Part shown: one piece after another, positions 25,493 through 33,428 of the stretch
Layout of the letters: each line of letters opens with the position of its first letter
How positions within the stretch are numbered: position 1 is the stretch's first letter
NCBI GenBank assembly: GCA_913057785.1
Contig: CAJXPD010000040.1
Coordinates: 1 to 49,497 of the forward strand
Length of the DNA: 49,497 bases
Reading direction: 5' to 3'
From: an uncultured Lewinella sp.
Lineage (GTDB): Bacteria > Bacteroidota > Bacteroidia > Chitinophagales > Saprospiraceae
The notes under the pieces: model-generated
Databases searched by the model: none
Told to the model about the DNA's origin: nothing
The model's input: the letters and a program-made list of their open reading frames with translations, nothing else
Position numbers and translations under genes: made by a program

Positions 25493-25925
25493 CTTGGCTA
25501 CCTTTATCTGCTAATGGATTAGTTCTCTTTATACCAGCGTCACCCATAGTACAGGTTACGTTAAAATCTGCACCAGAGTTGACGATCAATTTTCCTGTAG
25601 TAACGTCACCACTAATTTTGGCACTCTCGCGAACGTTTAGCAATTCGCTTACTTTAATTGTCCCTTCAAATTTCCCTTCAATAACGGCATTTTTGCAACG
25701 AATTTCCCCATCAACAAACCCTGTTGGGCCGATGATCACCTTAGCGTCACAGAAGAGCTTGCCTTGGATAGTTCCATCTACGCGGAAGTCGCTAGCAGAT
25801 TGCACGGAGCCTTCCACGACGGTTCCTTTCACTACACTATTTAAGGCATGACCAGATGGTCCGGAAGAAGTGGCGCTTGTTTTCGTCTTCGTCGCCTCTT
25901 TTTTGCTGTCTTTACTATTAAACAT
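25464..25925 (-). CDS. Bactofilin (polymer-forming cytoskeletal protein)
   Basis: 153 residues. A disordered Lys/Thr/Ser-rich head (1-30) precedes a right-handed beta-helix core of short repeats: VVEGSVQSASDFRVDGTIQG, DAKVIIGPTGFVDGEI, NAVIEGKFEGTIKVSELL, SAKISGDVTTGKLIVNSG. These are the hallmarks of bactofilins, which self-assemble into filaments on the inner membrane and help shape and position enzymes. The Ala/Lys-rich tail is short. It is the first gene of the unit with atpZ. Confidence 0.93.
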   Translation of the reverse strand: MFNSKDSKKEATKTKTSATSSGPSGHALNSVVKGTVVEGSVQSASDFRVDGTIQGKLFCDAKVIIGPTGFVDGEIRCKNAVIEGKFEGTIKVSELLNVRESAKISGDVTTGKLIVNSGADFNVTCTMGDAGIKRTNPLADKGSQVGKAAKAGA

Positions 25926-26243
25926 CGCTACGTTTTAAGGTTAGAAAAACATGTTTACATATCTCTTGTGCTATTAATCCTTCTTTACCTTAATTAGTCG
26001 TGAAGACCAATTTCTTGCAGAAAAACAAATGCTTGTTTCCTGTTCATAGATAAAAGGATGAATGTTTGGGCGAAAATAAAAATAGTTGATTAACTGGGAT
26101 ATTGTGAGGGGCAGTTTTCTCAAGTCCTAGCAAGATAGTGTATTTTTTGCATCCCTGATAACTCAAGCTTTGCAAAATTCCTACCCGGATAGAAAAGATA
26201 GGTTCTCAACCTGTTTTCTATGCTTGGCTATCTTACATAACGA
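25926..26243. other. Intergenic region upstream of bactofilin
   Basis: 318 bases between the bactofilin start and the stop of the upstream minus-strand HTTM gene. AT-rich; no hairpin, repeat or small ORF that I can support. Confidence 0.5.
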
Positions 26244-27608
26244 TCAAAAGGCGGGTTCAAGTATCCAGTCAGAATGTTCAAATATTTTCCAGCGAATCTG
26301 GGTGAGATCCCGAGCGGGATCGATGTATCGTTGCTTGGGATGGTCATTGAGTTTTACCTGGATATCGGCATAGATCGCGACCTTCTTGCCCTGTGCTTCG
26401 TATTCCTTTTGTAGAAAATGAGCGAACTGCAAGATCATATCTGGATGCGTGTACATTTTCCTTTCTTGTTTGTACCAGAGGTAATCTCGTGGTCTGACTC
26501 GTTCCTTTTCGCCGGTGGCAAGGTCCTCTACAACAAAAACACCACTGCCAGCTTTGGATCGCAGCATCATGCGCCAGGAATATCGGTGCCCTTCCTCCGT
26601 CCAGGCTACGTTTCCGGGGAAAAGGTGATGTCTCAAGGGTAGCAGCATATGAACGCCTACTAGTAGAGCGATCGCCGTGATCTGCCAGTTCTTCTTTGGA
26701 CTATAAGCCTGTAAAGCGGGCTGATTTAAGGGCTCAAGGGGTAAGGGCGGTATACGAAAAAAGCCTAAACGTTTTGGAAAGCGATCTATTAAATTGTTTA
26801 GGGTCACTCTTGGGAAGGTAGGAGCAAAATACATGGCGGTTAAGCAGAGGGAGAGGTAAGGGAAGATCCCAATGCTGAAAACCAAAGCGTTGGTGCAATG
26901 GAAGAAAATGGCCATTAGTAGAGCGAGTACTCTCGTTCTTTTGTAGAGCAACATAGGGACAATGGCCAGGTCCAGAAATAGGCCACCATAGGCCATGAAA
27001 TAGGCCGCTTCCGGGGTTTTCAACAGTGGTCCGATCAAAAACGCATTGCTTTTGGCCGGAAGCCAAATTTGTAGAGGCATGGCCCGTAGCCAGTCCGGAT
27101 TGAGCTTGGCGATTCCACCAAAAAAGTAAACGATCCCCATCAAGAACTGAAGCAAAAACAAGGGCCAATAAGGCATGTGCGACCAGCCGATTTTTCTCCC
27201 CTGCTTTACATCCCAACTAAAGGCACGATTCGCCGGTAAAAAAATCATTACAAAACAGATCCAACAAAACAAATAACCATGATTGAGATAGCTGGCCTTC
27301 TCCAGCAGGAATAAGTAGGTGAACCCGAAGAAGAATAGGGTAGTGGCTAGCCGGTATCGATAGCCTAGGGTAATGGCAACAGCCAAAAGAAGCAATACCA
27401 CAAAGAAGACCGTCATCCAAGGATCAGGGAAGACCTTAACCCATTCAAAACCATAATAGGGAAACTGAAATCGTTCTGGATTGAAAGCATCTTTCTGGAT
27501 ATGATAGTATAGGTAACTGCTCAGTACATCTATAAAGGCCAACACGCCAAAGGCCAATCTAAAGAAGATTAGGGGGGCAATATCAGTCGGCCTAAACAGG
27601 AATTTCAT
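26244..27608 (-). CDS. HTTM domain membrane protein (vitamin K-dependent gamma-carboxylase-like)
   Basis: 454 residues from the ATG at 27608. A longer reading from 27740 is less likely because MKFLFRPTDIAPLIFFRLAFG is the classic beginning of this family. It has about eight hydrophobic segments to residue 330: WVKVFPDPWMTVFFVV, the KASYLNHGYLFCWICFV motif with conserved His, and IFFHCTNALVFSIGIFPYLS. A soluble tail of about 110 residues follows (WRMMLRSKAGSG...). HTTM proteins relate to gamma-glutamyl carboxylase; in bacteria the substrate is unknown. Confidence 0.85.
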   Translation of the reverse strand: MKFLFRPTDIAPLIFFRLAFGVLAFIDVLSSYLYYHIQKDAFNPERFQFPYYGFEWVKVFPDPWMTVFFVVLLLLAVAITLGYRYRLATTLFFFGFTYLFLLEKASYLNHGYLFCWICFVMIFLPANRAFSWDVKQGRKIGWSHMPYWPLFLLQFLMGIVYFFGGIAKLNPDWLRAMPLQIWLPAKSNAFLIGPLLKTPEAAYFMAYGGLFLDLAIVPMLLYKRTRVLALLMAIFFHCTNALVFSIGIFPYLSLCLTAMYFAPTFPRVTLNNLIDRFPKRLGFFRIPPLPLEPLNQPALQAYSPKKNWQITAIALLVGVHMLLPLRHHLFPGNVAWTEEGHRYSWRMMLRSKAGSGVFVVEDLATGEKERVRPRDYLWYKQERKMYTHPDMILQFAHFLQKEYEAQGKKVAIYADIQVKLNDHPKQRYIDPARDLTQIRWKIFEHSDWILEPAF

Positions 27609-27761
27609 GGGGTAAAGATAGGGATTTCCAACGTGGCCTTGGCAATTCACTTTCCCACCTGTCCAATTCACCTGTCGATGTGTCAACTTCAGCATCATAC
27701 TACGCAAGTCACCCCCTCTTTTCCAATAGCTTTGAGTCATAATTCACCAAAAAATCAGATC

Positions 27762-28163
27762 ATGAAAAAGCAAATTCAATGTTTATTGTTTGGAATGTTG
27801 TTCTTTTCTATCGCGCAAGTACAGGCGCAAGATCCGGCCAACATGGCCCTATTAGAGAGCACTACGCCCGAGGAGAGAGCTCAGGTCCAGACCGAATTAA
27901 TGCAGGAAAAGTTGCAGTTAGAGGACACGCTGTCGGCCAATTTGAATGAGATCAACTTGAAATATGCCAAGAAGATGGAAGGGGTCATCAAGGGGGATTC
28001 CAGTAAGTGGACTAAGTTTCGAACAGCAAAGCGATTTGATAAAGAAAAGGATCAAGAGCTGCAGGAGTTGTTTTCCAAAGATCAATTCAAGGCCTACCTC
28101 AAATATAAAGACCGATTAAAGAAGGACGGTAAGGAAAAGCTCCAACAGCTAAGGCAGCAGTAA
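27762..28163 (+). CDS. Secreted helical hypothetical protein
   Basis: 133 residues from the ATG at 27762. The signal peptide MKKQIQCLLFGMLFFSIAQ, ending in QAQ, justifies this start over an upstream in-frame one. The mature part is charged and helical (STTPEERAQVQTELMQEKLQ, FSKDQFKAYLKYKDRLKKD), like the small DUF/Spy-type helical periplasmic proteins of Bacteroidota, including a T-P-E-E-R-A opening similar to LTxxQ-type repeats. A TAGCTTTG -7 element lies at 27727-27734. No function assigned. Confidence 0.75.
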   Translation: MKKQIQCLLFGMLFFSIAQVQAQDPANMALLESTTPEERAQVQTELMQEKLQLEDTLSANLNEINLKYAKKMEGVIKGDSSKWTKFRTAKRFDKEKDQELQELFSKDQFKAYLKYKDRLKKDGKEKLQQLRQQ

Positions 28164-28205
28164 GACATCTCACATCTCCTACAAATCAAATGAAAACAAT
28201 CTGAT

Positions 28206-29036
28206 ATGTTACCCCTATTGTATTTTTTAGGCATCGTTTACCTATTTATTCTGATTGAAGCCTTTTGGTCTTGGCGACAGGAGAAGGTCGTACACAATTG
28301 GCGAGAGTCTTTGTCTAACATTATCATCATGCTGGGCAACAACTTGATCAAACCGCTGTCCATCGCGTGGAAGTACTTCCTGTTTCGTTTGGTAGAGCCT
28401 TTTCAACCTTTCGATATTCCCGTGAACGCCGGGACCATTCTCTTGACCTTTTTCATTGCGGAATTTGCCTACTACTGGTATCACCGCTGGAACCATGAAC
28501 TACCCTTGCTCTGGACTTTGCACCATACCCATCACTCCAGCCCGTGGATGAACTTAACGACCGCCTTCCGAATCAATTGGATGGGAAGCTTTGTAGGACA
28601 GGTGTATTTTCTACCGATCATTTGGATTGGTTTTGATCCCGAAGTGCTAGCCTTTTGCCTTGCCTTCAGCCTTTTCTATCAATTCTTTCTCCATACGGAA
28701 TTTGTGGGATCCTTGGGGCGATTTGAAGGTTGGCTGTTGAATACGCCCTCCGCACATCGGGTACATCATGGCTCCAATGAGGCCTATATCGATAAGAACT
28801 ATGGAGGGGTTTTGATCATTTTTGATCGTTGGTTTGGCACTTATCAGGCGGAAACAGAAAAAGTACAATACGGAGTGACGACAGGCTTTATTGGCCATAA
28901 CCCTTTGAAGGTTGTATTCCTCCCGCTTTGGCAATACCTCCAAGGTAATTGGAAACGGGAAAAGGATAATTTAAAGGAGGACAATATGATCAATCAACGT
29001 CCTCCCATAAGAAAACCGGCGCAAAGTGTGAATTAA
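28206..29036 (+). CDS. Sterol desaturase / fatty acid hydroxylase family protein
   Basis: Membrane di-iron oxygenase. 276 residues. The eight-histidine pattern is present: WYHRWNHE (about 97-104), LHHTHHSS (about 111-118), the HTEF segment after the third hydrophobic stretch, and HRVHHGSNEAYIDKNYGG near residue 184. Four or five membrane segments. Bacterial members hydroxylate or desaturate lipids such as carotenoids, sterol-like lipids or ether lipids; the substrate is not evident. 42 bases separate it from the small secreted protein gene upstream; a hairpin terminator follows. Confidence 0.9.
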   Translation: MLPLLYFLGIVYLFILIEAFWSWRQEKVVHNWRESLSNIIIMLGNNLIKPLSIAWKYFLFRLVEPFQPFDIPVNAGTILLTFFIAEFAYYWYHRWNHELPLLWTLHHTHHSSPWMNLTTAFRINWMGSFVGQVYFLPIIWIGFDPEVLAFCLAFSLFYQFFLHTEFVGSLGRFEGWLLNTPSAHRVHHGSNEAYIDKNYGGVLIIFDRWFGTYQAETEKVQYGVTTGFIGHNPLKVVFLPLWQYLQGNWKREKDNLKEDNMINQRPPIRKPAQSVN

Positions 29037-29350
29037 AGGCACGATAGCCGGACTTGGTTTTCATGATAGATGGATGGTTGCTAGCACCTTATTTTTGCCT
29101 GCCCAGATAGGCTTGATGGAAATGGCAGGTGCTAGCGGCCATCCACTTTTTCTTTTCCCTTATCCCGTCAAATCACCGACTGTAAATTGATTATGAGTAT
29201 TTTATATATCAACTCGCAGTTGGTATATTACAATTGACCTTTCATCCGAGATGTACTAAAGCCAAAAAAAAATACATTAACCCCTTTTCGTATATAAGTT
29301 TTGCTTTGGATTGACGTTAGTACTTCCAAAGGGACGCAAAGATTGAGTAA
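29037..29350. other. Intergenic region with long terminator-like hairpin
   Basis: 314 bases between the desaturase-like and redoxin genes. Contains the hairpin at 29071-29145. The rest is AT-rich upstream sequence of the redoxin gene with no exact TAnnTTTG match. Confidence 0.5.
29071..29155 (+). terminator. 18-bp hairpin terminator after desaturase-like gene
   Basis: TGGATGGTTGCTAGCACC (29071-29088) pairs along its full length with 29128-29145 if two G-U pairs are allowed. The loop is 39 bases, and CTTTTTCTTTT follows. The large loop can fold further, so it may also be a small structured RNA. Confidence 0.65.
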
Positions 29351-30037
29351 ATGAAATCAGAGTATACTGACCCAGGCTTGACTTGGGACGCCCAGTACCC
29401 TTTTTCACTAGTTGAAAGCGATCAAAGAGCAAGTGGCGCAAATGGCGCAGACCGAGATCTTAGTCCGACCAGATTTAGCCGGACTAGTTGGCGTCATGTA
29501 TACCTGTTTTTATTGATTCCCCTTTTTAGTTTCAGCCCTCCGCAGCGCTCTATTGAAGTGTATGTTTTTATGGGAGAGGAGTGTATTATTTCTCAATACT
29601 ACACCTTAACCCTTAAGCAATTGTGGCAATCCTATGCTGGGGAATCGATCCATTTTCAAGGACTGTTTCCGAATCCATCCTCTTCTCCAGAGAAGATAAA
29701 AGCCTTCCAAGACAAGTATGACTTGCCTTTTCCTGTAACGCTTGATCTACAGCAAGAACAGATGCACCGCTTTGGGGTAAAAGTCACTCCCGAAGTAGTG
29801 GTTTTTGACCAGGTCAAGCAGCAAATCTTGTATCAGGGCCGGATTGATAATACCTACTTTCGAGTGGGTAAACGTCGAGCTATTACCACTCGAACAGAGC
29901 TTGAGGAGGTACTACAAGCCGTCCATGCTAATGAAAAGCCTGCTGTTGAAAATGCACCGGCAGTGGGTTGCTTCATTACCAAGCTCCAACTGCTGTCTTC
30001 TGACGTTCCTATGTGCAAGCCCGTTTCGAAACAATAA
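29351..30037 (+). CDS. Membrane-anchored redoxin (thioredoxin-fold) protein
   Basis: 228 residues. An unusual polar N-terminus of about 48 residues leads to a hydrophobic anchor (VYLFLLIPLFSFS). A thioredoxin/AhpC-like fold follows: YVFMGEECIISQYYTLTLKQ (a single cysteine where ECP-type redoxins have their active site), KYDLPFPVTLDLQQEQMHRF and GVKVTPEVVVFDQ with the cis-Pro. The last 40 residues carry two more cysteines. It lies 15 bases upstream of the cytochrome/monooxygenase gene. In other bacteria similar redoxin, cytochrome c and copper monooxygenase domains occur in one chain, which suggests joint function. Confidence 0.78.
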   Translation: MKSEYTDPGLTWDAQYPFSLVESDQRASGANGADRDLSPTRFSRTSWRHVYLFLLIPLFSFSPPQRSIEVYVFMGEECIISQYYTLTLKQLWQSYAGESIHFQGLFPNPSSSPEKIKAFQDKYDLPFPVTLDLQQEQMHRFGVKVTPEVVVFDQVKQQILYQGRIDNTYFRVGKRRAITTRTELEEVLQAVHANEKPAVENAPAVGCFITKLQLLSSDVPMCKPVSKQ

Positions 30038-30052
30038 CAGAACTCATCCCAC

Positions 30053-31633
30053 ATGAAAAAGTATTGCTTAGGTTTAGTCCTAACCCTATTCACCCTTACT
30101 CTTGCCCAAACCCAACCTACATTCACGAAAGACATTGCTCCTATCATCTATGATAACTGTACAATCTGTCATAGAGCTGGAGAGATTGGCCCTATGTCCT
30201 TGACTAACTATCAAGAGGTGAAGAATTGGGGTAGTATGATCCAATATGTTACCGAGATAAAGTACATGCCACCCTGGCCTCCAGAGAAGAGTTATTCCAC
30301 TTTATTGGAAGAGCGAGGATTGACAGCTGGAGAGATTCAACTGATTGCCGATTGGGTTGACGGAGGCATGCTGCAAGGTGATCCATCGCTCGAACCCGAG
30401 CTTCCCACTTTTCCGACCGGATCACAGGTTGGAGAACCAGACCTGGTATTATCCTTCGCAGAAGCCTATGAACATGGCGGTGACAACCGTGATCAGTACC
30501 AGATCTTTGTCTTGCCAACTGGCTTGACGGAGGATCGAATTGTGAAAGCGGTAGAATTGCGACCCGGGAATGGGAAGATCGTGCATCATGCGATTATTGG
30601 ACTAGATGTATCTGGACAAGCCAGGATCAAGGATGCCCAGACTTCGGAATATGGATATCCTTCCTTCGGTGCTTTTGGGGTGACCCCGGAGGAGTTGTAT
30701 GCCGGCTACGTGCCGGGCACCAAGGCACGTAAATATCCCGTGGGTACTGGCTCCCCTATGTATGCCGGTTCCGATTTGTTGATACAAATGCACTACGCGC
30801 CAGTGGCCGTTACGGAGTATGACTCTTCTACCGTGAATATTTTCTTTGCCGATACCGATGAAGAAATTGGGCGGCACATCCAGCACGAAGTCATGTTGCC
30901 TCTTCCCACGACTTTGTTGAATGGTCCTTTCTATATGTTGCCCGGAGATGTTAAGACGTTTCATGGCGTTTGGGAGGTGCCGAATAAGATCAGCTTATTA
31001 GGAATTACGCCGCACATGCATTTGCTGGGTAAGGAGTGGGAGGTCTTTGCGGTATCCCCGGCTGGAGACACTACGAATTTGATACATATTCCAGATTGGA
31101 ATTTTAATTGGCAAGGTACTTACTTCTTTGACCGCTATCAGGTTTTAGAAGCGGGTACGCAAATTCACGCCTTAGCCACCTACGATAATTCTGCCGATAA
31201 TCCGATGAATCCCAATGATCCTCCTGCCTTTGTCACCTGGGGAGAGGGAACAAAGGATGAGATGTATTTTTTGCCATTGACGTACGTCGATTACCAGCCC
31301 GGAGATGAGGATTTAACCTTTACCGATGATGTCTTGGCCGATGTGAAAGACCAAGTTTTTGCTGGCGCTATCAATACGATTGATGTACTATTCCCTAATC
31401 CTGCTGAAGAAGCGTTGAATATCGGATTCTCTTTAGCTGAAAGGGCTAAAGTCAGTATTGATATACTTGATGTTAATGGTAGGTTAGTGCGGGTACTATC
31501 GGAAAACCAATGGTATCCCCCAGGAAAGCAACTGGCACGGGAGCAGATTGGTGACCTCGAAGGTGGCGTTTATTTATTGCGGGTGCATGGGAATGACTTT
31601 TCCCTATCGAGAACCTTTACGGTGCTGCGCTGA
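30053..31633 (+). CDS. Secreted cytochrome c with Cu(II) monooxygenase-like domain and T9SS sorting tail
   Basis: 526 residues. Signal peptide 1-20; one heme c site Cys36-x-x-Cys39-His40 (CTICHRAGEIGP) with MPPWPP near residue 75 as probable axial-ligand region. A large domain follows with HHAIIGLD, IQMHYAPV and PHMHLLGKEW, the histidine pairs and Met environment of copper type II ascorbate-dependent monooxygenases (PHM/DBH fold). The last 75 residues (VLFPNPAEEALNIGFSL to the FTVLR end) form a type A T9SS sorting domain, so the protein should be surface-exposed or released. Paired with the redoxin upstream; substrate unknown. Confidence 0.9.
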   Translation: MKKYCLGLVLTLFTLTLAQTQPTFTKDIAPIIYDNCTICHRAGEIGPMSLTNYQEVKNWGSMIQYVTEIKYMPPWPPEKSYSTLLEERGLTAGEIQLIADWVDGGMLQGDPSLEPELPTFPTGSQVGEPDLVLSFAEAYEHGGDNRDQYQIFVLPTGLTEDRIVKAVELRPGNGKIVHHAIIGLDVSGQARIKDAQTSEYGYPSFGAFGVTPEELYAGYVPGTKARKYPVGTGSPMYAGSDLLIQMHYAPVAVTEYDSSTVNIFFADTDEEIGRHIQHEVMLPLPTTLLNGPFYMLPGDVKTFHGVWEVPNKISLLGITPHMHLLGKEWEVFAVSPAGDTTNLIHIPDWNFNWQGTYFFDRYQVLEAGTQIHALATYDNSADNPMNPNDPPAFVTWGEGTKDEMYFLPLTYVDYQPGDEDLTFTDDVLADVKDQVFAGAINTIDVLFPNPAEEALNIGFSLAERAKVSIDILDVNGRLVRVLSENQWYPPGKQLAREQIGDLEGGVYLLRVHGNDFSLSRTFTVLR

Positions 31634-31664
31634 TTGAAAGGGAGTTGTTGATTTGGATCATTAA

Positions 31665-31715
31665 GCGAAAAAGCTCGCTGCAGAACTTGTTTCAGCAGCG
31701 GGCTTTTTCGCGGAT
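31665..31715. terminator. Bidirectional terminator between convergent genes
   Basis: A 16-bp stem (31665-31680 with 31696-31711, one G-U pair) containing AAAAA/TTTTT at its base, midway between the plus-strand monooxygenase stop and the minus-strand stop at 31738. Confidence 0.9.
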
Positions 31716-31737
31716 AGGGCTGAATAGATCTCAATAT

Positions 31738-33270
31738 CTACCCACCCAAATTAAACGAAAAGCCTAAAAAGTACCCCATCTCATACACATTCCGCAACGG
31801 AACATTAGATTCATCAAAAAGATCACCGACCTCAAAATCTTGTCCAAGACGCTGAACACGTCCCCCCATTATACCAGTACTGATGACTACTCTTTGTCCT
31901 TTTCCCAGGATGATGCTCGGCCCCAGAAAGTAGGTTTGCCCCGAGGTTTCACCGCCGATGGCTACCCCTAGACCGAAGGAGCCCCCAAGAGAAACTGGAC
32001 CTTGACCTTGCCGATAGAAATGGATAAAGGAAGTCACAATCGGCAGAAAGGCATCCCCGTCTTCGGCTCGAATTTGCCCATCTCGACTAAAGTAATTCTG
32101 AGGTCTATTAAAATATCCACCGAAGCTAATGCCAACACTGGCGTTGACTTTCACGCCGCCATAGGTTGGAAACTCGATCGGGGCTAGTTTTCTTTCATTC
32201 AGGTTTTTGACCTTTGCAGAGTCATTGGGTGTAAGGGTAATGTTAAGTTTGACCTCGTCTTGCTTGGGGGTAAAGGTATAGGTATAGGAAAAGGGGTGTT
32301 CTTTGAGTTCTTCGTAGGTATATCGGACAGACATCAGATCCTTCATTTCCCAATTCTGTAATTCGCTTGCTTGCTCGGCCAAGGTGGTGGCTTGTTCTTC
32401 GTAATTGGTAGCCGTCTCCTTGACCTTGTCATAGGCTACTGCTAATGATTGTTTTTCGGCCGTAGAGGGTAATGGTAGAGAGACCAGAGAGTCTTTGATC
32501 AACTCTAGAAAAAAGATTTCTTTTTCGAGTTCAGCTACCAGTTCTTGATATCTATTGATCTTCTTGTTCAGTTTGGTCTTAATGTCTCCTTTCTTGATCA
32601 CCTCACTTAGGTCTAAATCTGCCGGATCTTGATCATCAAAGACTCGGTTTAGATATTCGAGGGAAAGGCGTTTGATCTGGTCTGGTCGGAGTTGTGGGTT
32701 GTATTTCAGTTGTTCGATCTCCGCTACCATGAATTGATTCTCTGCGAAGATGGTGATATCTGATTCTATAGAGCTGGTCTGAGTAGAGATTCGTTGCTCC
32801 TTGCGAATGATGTTTTTTAAGGAAGAAGAATAGGTTGAACTCAGCCTACTGTAAGTTTTGGCCATGGCAGAGGATTCCGCCGTGGCGTAGTTAGCGCCTC
32901 CTTCCATATTGTTAGATAACCAATCTACATTGTTTTGTACAGAACTACCGCTTCCTCCTGAATCTCCAGCAGTGGCCATCAACTGAGATAATAAGTTCTT
33001 ATTTCCTACCTGAAACATCTGGCCTGAACCAGCTGAGGGAACATTTACATCGCTTTCGTCGAGTTCAATAGATAGATTGTACAGATAGTCATTGTAATTA
33101 ACCACATGAAGTTTTACCGGTTTTCCCTTACGAAAGTTAGGCTCAGCAGTGAGTTTGCCATTCTCTAGGTAGTATAGGGAATCCGCAGAAACGTCATAGT
33201 AGATGTGAATATTTTGAGCGGTCAACAGGCTGCATAGGCAAATGCAGACAAGAACTGAGAGGGTTCTCAT
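31738..33270 (-). CDS. Exported coiled-coil protein with barrel-like C-terminus
   Basis: 510 residues, not recognised. Signal peptide 1-18 (ends LLTAQ). A beta-rich N-terminal domain (about 20-100, IYYDVSADSLYYLENGKL), a Ser/Gly-rich stretch, then long charged helices likely to form coiled coil (about 140-340, INRYQELVAELEKEIFFLEL). The last 140 residues alternate Gly and aromatic strands (VNASVGISFGGYFNRP, VSLGGSFGLGVAIGG, YEMGYFLGFSFNLGG), like a small outer-membrane barrel or lipocalin-like domain. It is divergent from the CHASE2 gene (158 bases) at the border of the caspase island, so it may belong to it. Confidence 0.7.
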   Translation of the reverse strand: MRTLSVLVCICLCSLLTAQNIHIYYDVSADSLYYLENGKLTAEPNFRKGKPVKLHVVNYNDYLYNLSIELDESDVNVPSAGSGQMFQVGNKNLLSQLMATAGDSGGSGSSVQNNVDWLSNNMEGGANYATAESSAMAKTYSRLSSTYSSSLKNIIRKEQRISTQTSSIESDITIFAENQFMVAEIEQLKYNPQLRPDQIKRLSLEYLNRVFDDQDPADLDLSEVIKKGDIKTKLNKKINRYQELVAELEKEIFFLELIKDSLVSLPLPSTAEKQSLAVAYDKVKETATNYEEQATTLAEQASELQNWEMKDLMSVRYTYEELKEHPFSYTYTFTPKQDEVKLNITLTPNDSAKVKNLNERKLAPIEFPTYGGVKVNASVGISFGGYFNRPQNYFSRDGQIRAEDGDAFLPIVTSFIHFYRQGQGPVSLGGSFGLGVAIGGETSGQTYFLGPSIILGKGQRVVISTGIMGGRVQRLGQDFEVGDLFDESNVPLRNVYEMGYFLGFSFNLGG

Positions 33271-33314
33271 GGTAGATTAGTTTTTTAGGCTTTGGCCGAA
33301 ATTAATTTTTCTAC

Positions 33315-33343
33315 TTGGCCAAAAAGTAGGAGGAGTACTTTTG
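33315..33343 (+). promoter_or_regulatory. Promoter of the CHASE2 gene
   Basis: TTG (33315-33317), 18 bases, then TACTTTTG (33336-33343): a complete Bacteroidota promoter. It gives a leader of about 80 bases before the ATG at 33429 and marks the start of the plus-strand part of the caspase island. Confidence 0.6.
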
Positions 33344-33428
33344 GATTGGATTGCTAATATAGCCAAATTATTTTACTATACTTTAGCGAGCTTTGTTTAT
33401 CTTGATTAGCTAAAATGATCGTGGTAGT

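Noticed and set aside
26170-26373. 67-codon plus-strand open frame before the HTTM stop
   Set aside because: Overlaps the coding end of the HTTM gene on the other strand and has no supporting features.
27609-27740. Longer N-terminus for the HTTM protein
   Set aside because: The added 44 residues are polar and unlike the family, which begins at the MKFLFRPTDIAP motif.
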